DNA of 5,293 nucleotides from Chloroflexota bacterium (GTDB taxonomy: Bacteria > Chloroflexota > Anaerolineae > B4-G1), in assembly GCA_011046405.1 (NCBI GenBank), contig DSAR01000439.1:1-5293 (forward strand), given 5' to 3'. This document shows, in pieces, positions 1 through 5,293 of the stretch (position 1 is the stretch's first letter; each line of letters starts with the position of its first letter). The translations under genes were made by a program, and so were the position numbers. Below the pieces are notes generated by a model. That model was not told the DNA's origin. It ran no database searches and worked only from the letters and a program-made list of their open reading frames with translations.

Positions 1-1
1 C

Positions 2-3000
2 GCCACCGTTGATCTGGGGGGAACCTTCACCTACACCCTGACCATCGCCAATCAGATGGGTTTCACGCTCAACGATCTCGTCATCACCGACACCGTGCCG
101 GACAACACCACCTTCGCCTACGCGCTGGACGGCGGCGCGGAGGCGAACGGCGTGGTCAGTTGGACCGTCCCGTCCCTGGATTACCTGGACGAGATCAGCG
201 TCCGCTTCGTGGTGACGGCCGCCAACGTCAGCGCCGTCATCGTCAACGACGATTACGCTGTCTCGGCGGCAAACTACGTCACGCCGACCTTTGGCGCCCC
301 GGTCAACACCGCCATCGGCGAGCTGCGCATCTATCACCTCCAGGGCGAGGGCTTTGTCAGCCCCTACGTGGGCCAGGAGGCCACCGTCGAGGGCGTCGTC
401 ACCGCCGACTTGCAGGCGGATGACGAGATGAAGGGTTTCTTCATGCAAGACCCGGTCGGAGACGGCATCACGACGACCTCCGACGGCATCTTTGTCTACT
501 CTACTCGAGTCGTGAGCGCCGGCGACTGGGTCGAGGTGACCGGCGTCGTCCAGGAATACAATGAAATGACCCAGATCGGCAACGTCTCCGCCCTCACCGT
601 CATCAGCAGCGGCAACACCATCGAGCCGACGGTGATCACCCTGCCCGAGGACGTCAACGACGAGATGGAGCGGTACGAGGGCATGCTCGTCACCATCCCG
701 CACACGCTGACGGTGCAGCAGAACTATTTCCAGGGCCGCTTCGGGCAGGTCACGCTGGGCTCCGGCGACCGGATGTACCAGCCGACCCACCTGCACGAGC
801 CGGGCAGTGCCGCCTACTGGGATCAGGTGGACGAGAACGCCCGCCGCTTGTTGGTGCTGGACGACGGCAGCAGCGCTCAGAACCCCGACCCCATCCCCTA
901 CATCGGCGTCAACGACACGCTGCGGGCGGGCGACGTGGTCTCCACCGGCCTGACTGGCGTGCTGGATCAAGGTCCCATCAACACCAACGTGCCGACGACC
1001 AAGGACTACCGGTTGCACCCAACTCAGGCGGTCAACATCACCCGTGTCAACGAGCGCACCGATACCCCTCCTGACGTCGGAGGCAGACTGAGGGTTGCCA
1101 GCTTTAACGTGCTGAACTATTTCAACGGCGACGGGATGGGCGGCGGGTTCCCCACCTCCCGAGGGGCCGACACACTGGCCGAGTTCATCCGCCAGCGGAC
1201 CAAGATCATCACCGCCGTCCTGGCGCTGGATGCCGACGTCATCGGGCTGATGGAGATCGAGAACGATGGCTACGACGAATACAGCGCCATCGCAGATCTG
1301 GTGAACGGCCTGAACGATGTGGCCGGCGCCGGCACCTACGCCTTCGTCGACCCTGGCGTACCCCTGATTGGTACGGACGAGATCGCCGTCGGCCTGATCT
1401 ACAAGCCCGGCAGTGTGACGCCGGTTGGCGCAGCCGCGATTCTAGACAACACTTTCGATCCTACCTATCGCGACGACTACAACCGACCAGCCCTGGCCCA
1501 GACCTTTGCGGAGAACGCGAGCGGTGAAAAGTTCACCGCCGCCGTCAACCACCTCAAATCGAAAGGCTCCTCCTGCGACGCCGTGGGCGACCCGGACACC
1601 GGCGATGGGCAGGGCAACTGTAACCTGACCCGCACCCGAGCGATGACGGTCGAGCTCGCCTGGCTGGCGACCGACCCCACCGGCAGCGGCGACCCCGACT
1701 TTATCATCCTCGGCGACCTGAACGCATACGCGATGGAGGATCCCATCGCCGTCGCCCGGAACGCGGGCTACACCGACCTGCTCGGCGCGGCGCATTACAC
1801 CTACATCTTTGACGGCATGTCGGGCTACCTCGACCACGCCCTCGCCAATCCGAGCTTGAACGATCAGGTCACGGGGGCCACGGTGTGGCACATCAACGCC
1901 GACGAACCGTCGGTCATCGACTATAACACCGAGTACAAGCCTCAGGACCTCTACGCACCGCATGCTTTCCGCTCATCTGACCACGACCCGGTGCTCGTCG
2001 GACTGGACCTGGTCAACCAGACCGGGCTGACCGTCACCAAGCGCGTAGCTCCCACGACCGATGTGCCTCTGGATGGCGGCGTCGTCACCTACACCGTCGT
2101 CGTCCGCAACGATGGCACAGCCGAGGCGACCGGCGTGGTGCTGACCGACACCCTGCCGCCCGAGGTGGACTTCCGCGCGTGGGTCGACCAGGGCTCGGCC
2201 CAGCTGCCCGATCCGACCGACGACGTCATCACCTGGGGCCCGTGGCCGGTGGCCGCCGGCGAGAGCTACACCTTCACCTTCACCGCCGTCGTGACGCCGC
2301 CCGCGGACTATGAGGACACCGTCACCAACAGGGTCGAGTTCGCCTCTGCCAACGCCGGAAGCGGATTCTCCAACGACGCCGTCTTTACCATCGAACCGGG
2401 ACAGCCCGCCCTCTCCGTCGCCAAGACGGTCACCCCCACGGCCGATGTGCCTCTGGATGGCGGCGTCGTCACCTACACCATCGTCGTCCGCAACGATGGC
2501 ACAGCCGAGGCGACCGGCGTGGTGCTGACCGACACCCTGCCGCCCGAGGTAGACTTCCGCGCGTGGGTCGAACAAGGCTCGGCCCAACTGCCCGATCCGA
2601 CCGACGACGTCACCTGGGGTCCGTGGCCGGTGGCCGCCGGCGAGAGCTACACCTTCACCTTCACCGCCGTCGTGACGCCGCCCGCGGACTATGAGGACAC
2701 CGTCACCAACAGGGTCGAGTTCGCCTCTACCAATGCCGGAAGCGGATTCTCCAACGACGCCGTCTTTACCATCGAGAGCGAGCCGCAGCCTCAGGAACCA
2801 GATCTCTCCAACTCGGTCAAATCCTCCTCCAGTCCCGGCGCGCAGGTGATGCCCGGCGACCTGATCACCTACACCATCACCCTGAGCAACACCAGCAGTG
2901 TGGCCGCGAATGTCCTCGTCACCGACGTCCTCGGCGCCCATTACACCGTCTACGACCCGCTGGACCTGGACGAGACAGCCAGCGGCGGGCTGACCTGGAG

Positions 3001-3205
3001 CGGCCCGGTGGCGGGCAACGGCACCGCCACGCTCCAATTCGTGGTCCAGGTCGTGGATATGGCTGACCTGGGGTTCGGCGTGACCACGCTGAGCAATACC
3101 GCAGAGGTGCATGACGGCTACCGCCCGTACACCTTGCCCGACGCAGCGCCGCCCTACGTGGAGGTCTATGGCATCTTTATGCCACTGATCACCCGCAACT
3201 CTTGA
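2..3205 (+). CDS. Secreted ExeM/NucH-type extracellular nuclease with DUF11 repeats (5'-truncated by window)
   Basis: The frame is open from base 2 to the TGA at 3203-3205 (1067 residues, numbered here from base 2). The Met at base 56 lies inside a β-domain, so it is not the start; the true start and signal peptide lie upstream. Residues 1 to about 104 resemble the end of a DUF11 domain. Residues 108-203 look like the OB-fold module common in NucH-type nucleases. Residues 362-670 are an EEP (DNase I-like) domain: N369 in SFNVLNYF, metal-ligand E418 in GLMEIEN, N516-H517 in NHLKSKG, D572/N574 in LGDLNAY, D611-H612 in YLDH, and D660-H661-D662 in SSDHDPV. All expected catalytic positions are present, so activity is likely. 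The only two cysteines, C525 and C540, flank a DPDTGDGQG loop and probably form a disulfide. DUF11 repeats follow at about 675-798, 803-926 and 934-1055, then a tail ending FMPLITRNS. The inferred role is extracellular DNA degradation for nutrients or matrix turnover. A phosphodiesterase on another substrate is possible. Confidence 0.9.
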   Translation, partial: ATVDLGGTFTYTLTIANQMGFTLNDLVITDTVPDNTTFAYALDGGAEANGVVSWTVPSLDYLDEISVRFVVTAANVSAVIVNDDYAVSAANYVTPTFGAPVNTAIGELRIYHLQGEGFVSPYVGQEATVEGVVTADLQADDEMKGFFMQDPVGDGITTTSDGIFVYSTRVVSAGDWVEVTGVVQEYNEMTQIGNVSALTVISSGNTIEPTVITLPEDVNDEMERYEGMLVTIPHTLTVQQNYFQGRFGQVTLGSGDRMYQPTHLHEPGSAAYWDQVDENARRLLVLDDGSSAQNPDPIPYIGVNDTLRAGDVVSTGLTGVLDQGPINTNVPTTKDYRLHPTQAVNITRVNERTDTPPDVGGRLRVASFNVLNYFNGDGMGGGFPTSRGADTLAEFIRQRTKIITAVLALDADVIGLMEIENDGYDEYSAIADLVNGLNDVAGAGTYAFVDPGVPLIGTDEIAVGLIYKPGSVTPVGAAAILDNTFDPTYRDDYNRPALAQTFAENASGEKFTAAVNHLKSKGSSCDAVGDPDTGDGQGNCNLTRTRAMTVELAWLATDPTGSGDPDFIILGDLNAYAMEDPIAVARNAGYTDLLGAAHYTYIFDGMSGYLDHALANPSLNDQVTGATVWHINADEPSVIDYNTEYKPQDLYAPHAFRSSDHDPVLVGLDLVNQTGLTVTKRVAPTTDVPLDGGVVTYTVVVRNDGTAEATGVVLTDTLPPEVDFRAWVDQGSAQLPDPTDDVITWGPWPVAAGESYTFTFTAVVTPPADYEDTVTNRVEFASANAGSGFSNDAVFTIEPGQPALSVAKTVTPTADVPLDGGVVTYTIVVRNDGTAEATGVVLTDTLPPEVDFRAWVEQGSAQLPDPTDDVTWGPWPVAAGESYTFTFTAVVTPPADYEDTVTNRVEFASTNAGSGFSNDAVFTIESEPQPQEPDLSNSVKSSSSPGAQVMPGDLITYTITLSNTSSVAANVLVTDVLGAHYTVYDPLDLDETASGGLTWSGPVAGNGTATLQFVVQVVDMADLGFGVTTLSNTAEVHDGYRPYTLPDAAPPYVEVYGIFMPLITRNS
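1085..2011 (+). other. EEP (endonuclease/exonuclease/phosphatase) catalytic domain within the nuclease
   Basis: This segment encodes the Mg2+-dependent catalytic core, starting at RLRVASFNVLNYF and ending just after SSDHDPVLVGLDL. The motif order (SFN, then GLMEIEN, NHLKSKG, GDLNAY, YLDH, SDHD) matches the EEP fold. The KSKG...C...GQGNCN...R insertion is typical of the ExeM/NucH subgroup rather than of exonuclease III or sphingomyelinases. The His of SDHD would be the catalytic base, and the Glu of GLMEIEN and Asp of GDLN would bind metal. These roles are assigned by motif recognition only. Confidence 0.88.
2058..2394 (+). repeat. DUF11 tandem repeat, unit 1
   Basis: This is the first of two nearly identical direct repeats in the nuclease gene, in frame and encoding most of a DUF11 β-sandwich (from DVPLDGG to DAVFTIE). 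By direct comparison with the unit at 2442-2775 there are 8 base substitutions and one 3-base indel over 337 bases. Identity begins and ends abruptly at the stated edges. DUF11 domains are stalk-like, Ig-like β-domains of bacterial surface and secreted proteins. Confidence 0.95.
2442..2775 (+). repeat. DUF11 tandem repeat, unit 2
   Basis: This is the second copy of the 2058-2394 repeat, 384 bases downstream at its left edge. It lacks three bases relative to unit 1, so DDVITWG becomes DDVTWG. The encoded domains differ otherwise only by V/I, D/E and A/T substitutions; the other five base changes are silent. The 47-base linkers before the two units are much more diverged than the units themselves. 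Confidence 0.95.
3161..3202 (+). other. C-terminal tail motif of the nuclease (EVYGIFMPLITRNS)
   Basis: The protein ends with a short hydrophobic stretch followed by a basic residue: aromatic, hydrophobic, Pro-Leu, hydrophobic, x-Arg-Asn. From memory, many secreted Chloroflexota proteins end in a similar (V/I)(Y/F)(L/M)PL(V/I)xR(N) tail after their last β-domain. It is too short to be a transmembrane anchor and lacks LPXTG, PEP-CTERM and GlyGly-CTERM features. It may be the last β-strand of the DUF11 domain or a secretion or sorting signal; the sequence alone does not decide. Confidence 0.5.
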
Positions 3206-3249
3206 GACGCGCGCCCTGCGCCATTGCTCGTGACGAAAAGGCTCTAGCG

Positions 3250-3292
3250 AACGTGGGGTGGGTTAACACCCACCCCACGTTGTTTTTCTTTT
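3250..3292 (+). terminator. Strong rho-independent terminator of the nuclease gene
   Basis: A perfect 14-bp inverted repeat pairs 3250-3263 with 3268-3281 around a TAAC loop; nine or ten of the pairs are G-C. It is followed by G and then TTTTTCTTTT at 3283-3292. It begins 45 bases after the stop codon at 3205. The T-rich tail lies only on the downstream side, so it acts on + strand transcription. It separates the nuclease transcript from the sensor gene. Confidence 0.93.
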
Positions 3293-3342
3293 CCAGTTGG
3301 GAATGAATGAGCACATCAGAATCAACACCTGACCTCGTCTTT

Positions 3343-3371
3343 TTGCAGTAAATTCCAAACACGGGTAGAAT
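3343..3371 (+). promoter_or_regulatory. Candidate sigma-70-type promoter of the sensor gene
   Basis: TTGCAG at 3343-3348 and TAGAAT at 3366-3371 are separated by 17 bases. The -10 box matches TATAAT at 5 of 6 positions; the -35 box matches TTGACA only at its TTG. Transcription would start near 3378, giving a leader of about 35 bases. Its place just after a strong terminator and before a good ribosome binding site supports it, but the -35 is weak and Chloroflexota promoters are poorly characterised. Confidence 0.4.
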
Positions 3372-3395
3372 GAGCAGCACCTGGTTCCATTCAAC

Positions 3396-3405
3396 GAGGA
3401 AAGGG
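3396..3405 (+). promoter_or_regulatory. Ribosome binding site of the sensor gene
   Basis: GAGGAAAGGG is purine-rich, contains a good Shine-Dalgarno core, and ends 7 bases before the ATG at 3413. It fixes the start of the sensor gene there rather than at the ATG at 3370, which lies in a different frame. Confidence 0.8.
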
Positions 3406-3412
3406 ATTCGCT

Positions 3413-5293
3413 ATGTCAACAGCATCTCGAAACAAAGCGTCTGTAAAAATCCCACTGCAACTCGTTCTCGTCGTACTCTTTGTGATTCACGTGACTTTTT
3501 TTGTGGGCTTGGTAGGCTATCTCTCGTTCCGCAACGGGCAGCAGGCGGTGAACAATGTGGCCCAGCAATTGCGCAGCGAGATCAGTGCCCGCATTACCGA
3601 ACATCTGCACACGATTCTGGACACGCCACACAAAATCAACCAGATCAACGCCCAGGCCCTGCGCCAGGGAGTGCTCGACGCCGACGATCCCGACGTTCTG
3701 GAACGGTACCTGTGGGAACAGATTCAGGTTTTCGACTCGGTGACCAGCATCTATTTCGGGAACACCGAGGGCGGGCTGGTGGACGCCGGCCGGGAGGGGG
3801 CGTCCGGCGCGCTGTACGTGATCGTGACCGACGAGTTCAAACGTGGGCCGTTCAGAAAATACGCCACAGACAGCGCCGGGAATCGAGCCGAGCTGCTGGC
3901 GACCGTCCCTGATTTCGACGCCCGGACGCGGGCCTGGTACGCCAACGCCGTCGCCATGGGGGACGCCGCCTGGAGCGACGTCTACATTCTGTTCACCGGG
4001 CAGGACATGGCGGTCGCGGCCAGCCGACCCGTGTACGACGAGCAGCAGAACCTGTTGGGCGTGGTCTCGAGCGATATTTTCGTCTCGCACATCGGCGACT
4101 TTATGAAAACGCTCGCCATTGGCGAGACGGGCGTGGGATTCATCGTGGAGCGATCCGGCCTGCTGGTCGCCTCCTCGACGGGCGAGCAGCCGTTCACTGC
4201 GCCGGATGGGAACGGCGATCAGAAGCGGCTCCACGCCCACGAAAGCGCGATACAGGCCGTTCGCCGCGCGGCCGAATTCCTGACCGCCCGATTCGGCGAC
4301 TACCACGCCATCACCGGCGCGCAGCAGTTGGAATTCGAGCTAGACGGTCAGCGCCAATTCTTGCAGGTCACGTCGGTGCCAGACGAGCACGGCATCGACT
4401 GGCTCGTCGTCGTCGTGATCCCCGAATCCGATTTCATGGGACAGATCAGCGCCAACAATCGCACCACGGCGCTCCTCATTGGCGCTGCGTTGATCCTCGC
4501 CGTCATCGGAGGCGTCGTCACCGCCCAGTGGATCACCGGGCCGATCTCCCGCCTGAACGCCTCTACCCAGGCCCTGGCTCGGGGCGCGTGGGATCAACCC
4601 ATCGGCGACGAGTGGATCAGCGAAATCGACGCGCTGGCTCGCTCCTTCGACGACATGGCGGAAAAGTTGAAGCGCACGCTAGAGAGCCTGGCGGCCGAGA
4701 TCGCCGAGCGCAAGCGGACCGAGATCGCGCTGCAGGAGAATATGGCGCGCTACGAGGATCTGGTGGCGCACATTCCCGTCGGCGTCTACGTCTTCTGGAT
4801 CCGGGCCGATGGCGCGATGGACTTTGAATACGTCAGCGACCGCTGGTGCGAAATACACCAACTCACCCGTGAGGCGGTGCTGGCAGACGTTTCAGTGGCC
4901 AATGGATTGGTTCACCCCGATGAGCGCGACGCATTCCTGAACCGAAACCGGGAAGCGCACCTCAGCCAAACTCCATTCTCGTGGAAGGGGCGCTTTGTGA
5001 TCGGCGGCGAGGTCCGCTGGCTGCAGCTCCAGTCTATACCCACGGTCATGGATGATGGCGACGTGCGCTGGTTTGGCGTGACGCAAGATGTCACCGAGCT
5101 CGAAATCGCGGACCAGGCGCTGCGGGAGAGCGAGAAGCGCTTTCGCCGCGTGATCGAAGGCTCTGTCGAGGGCATTTTGGTGCATCGAGAGACCAAGCCG
5201 CTCCTCGTCAATCCGGCCTATGCCCACATCATGGGCTACGAGTCCGCCTTCACCTCACGCTGCCACTCTGTAGACGATCTGCTCACCGTAGCC
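3413..5293 (+). CDS. Membrane-bound dCache-HAMP-PAS sensor protein (3'-truncated by window)
   Basis: An uninterrupted frame of 627 codons runs from ATG 3413, preceded by a strong ribosome binding site, to the window end. Residues 13-37 are TM1. Residues about 40-342 form an extracytoplasmic double-Cache domain, with the typical RAWY (173-176), WSDVY (187-191), SRPVYD (204-209) and GVVSSD (216-221) segments, then a membrane-proximal half (GETGVGFIVERSG to DWLVVVVIPESDF). Residues 351-373 are TM2. HAMP covers about 374-425 (ITGPISRLNASTQALARG, then IDALARSFDDMAEKL). A helical, coiled-coil-like linker spans 415-448. PAS1 covers about 445-562, with HPDERDAFL, a GGEVRWLQLQS segment and the closing GVTQDVTE. 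A second PAS starts at about 571 (ESEKRFRRVIEGSVEGILVH) and is cut. The protein should sense an external small molecule and signal inward. The output domain is outside the window: histidine kinase is most likely, GGDEF/EAL possible. A chemoreceptor is less likely, given two PAS domains after HAMP. Confidence 0.92.
   Translation, partial: MSTASRNKASVKIPLQLVLVVLFVIHVTFFVGLVGYLSFRNGQQAVNNVAQQLRSEISARITEHLHTILDTPHKINQINAQALRQGVLDADDPDVLERYLWEQIQVFDSVTSIYFGNTEGGLVDAGREGASGALYVIVTDEFKRGPFRKYATDSAGNRAELLATVPDFDARTRAWYANAVAMGDAAWSDVYILFTGQDMAVAASRPVYDEQQNLLGVVSSDIFVSHIGDFMKTLAIGETGVGFIVERSGLLVASSTGEQPFTAPDGNGDQKRLHAHESAIQAVRRAAEFLTARFGDYHAITGAQQLEFELDGQRQFLQVTSVPDEHGIDWLVVVVIPESDFMGQISANNRTTALLIGAALILAVIGGVVTAQWITGPISRLNASTQALARGAWDQPIGDEWISEIDALARSFDDMAEKLKRTLESLAAEIAERKRTEIALQENMARYEDLVAHIPVGVYVFWIRADGAMDFEYVSDRWCEIHQLTREAVLADVSVANGLVHPDERDAFLNRNREAHLSQTPFSWKGRFVIGGEVRWLQLQSIPTVMDDGDVRWFGVTQDVTELEIADQALRESEKRFRRVIEGSVEGILVHRETKPLLVNPAYAHIMGYESAFTSRCHSVDDLLTVA

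Noticed and set aside
56..58. ATG at 56 as the start of the nuclease
   Set aside because: The frame is open upstream to the window edge and encodes matching DUF11-type sequence (GGTFTYTLTIANQ). There is no signal peptide after this Met and no ribosome binding site before it.
1442..1963. Antisense open frame of 173 codons opposite the nuclease domain
   Set aside because: It is opposite the catalytic motifs of the EEP domain and has no domain of its own. It is a shadow frame.
1973..3112. Long antisense open frame of 379 codons opposite the DUF11 repeats
   Set aside because: It lies wholly opposite a well-supported coding region, mirrors the DUF11 repeat as a repeated Gly/Arg/His-rich translation, and has no recognisable domain. 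High-GC codon use commonly leaves such frames open.
3250..3281. Inverted repeat as a transposon end or operator
   Set aside because: The perfect stem, 4-base loop, immediate T-rich tail and position just after a stop codon are fully explained by a rho-independent terminator.
3370..3912. Open frame of 180 codons on the + strand starting at ATG 3370
   Set aside because: It is in another frame from the sensor gene, has no Shine-Dalgarno site, starts inside the candidate -10 box, and encodes an Arg/Gly-rich translation typical of an out-of-frame shadow.
3416..4306. Antisense open frame of 296 codons opposite the sensor gene
   Set aside because: It is opposite the TM1-dCache coding sequence, which has clear domains and a good ribosome binding site. 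The antisense product is low-complexity and unrecognisable.
2..5293. Nuclease and sensor as one co-regulated operon or new signalling system
   Set aside because: A strong terminator and a separate promoter candidate lie between them, and nothing in the sequence links their functions. Adjacency alone is not enough.

Overview
The window is a stretch of high-GC bacterial chromosome with two genes, both on the + strand and both cut by a window edge. Gene content suggests Chloroflexota, probably an Anaerolineae-like lineage. The reasons are a large secreted protein with DUF11 repeats around an ExeM/NucH-type nuclease, a C-terminus of the 'Φ-P-L-Φ-x-R-N' kind that I recall from many Chloroflexota extracellular proteins, and a dCache-HAMP-multi-PAS sensor. 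The taxonomic call is inference; there is no rRNA or other marker.

Positions 2-3205 hold the 3' 1067 codons of a secreted modular nuclease. In order it carries a DUF11-like β-domain cut at its start, an OB-fold-like module, an endonuclease/exonuclease/phosphatase (EEP) catalytic domain with all its key motifs, three DUF11 repeats (the first two almost identical at DNA level), and a short C-terminal tail. It probably degrades extracellular DNA.

Positions 3206-3412 are a 207-bp intergenic region. It contains a very strong rho-independent terminator (14-bp perfect stem, TAAC loop, T-rich tail), a plausible sigma-70-type promoter, and a clear Shine-Dalgarno site for the next gene. The two genes therefore look like separate transcription units.

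Positions 3413-5293 hold the 5' 627 codons of a membrane-bound sensor protein: TM1, a large extracytoplasmic double-Cache domain, TM2, HAMP, a coiled-coil linker, one full PAS domain and the start of a second. The output domain lies beyond the window, so histidine kinase, diguanylate cyclase and other outputs all remain possible.

I see no mobile element, CRISPR array, tRNA or rRNA, and no convincing new multi-gene system. The points most worth a second look are the homogenised DUF11 repeat pair, the C-terminal tail motif, and the degenerate ligand-binding signature of the dCache domain.
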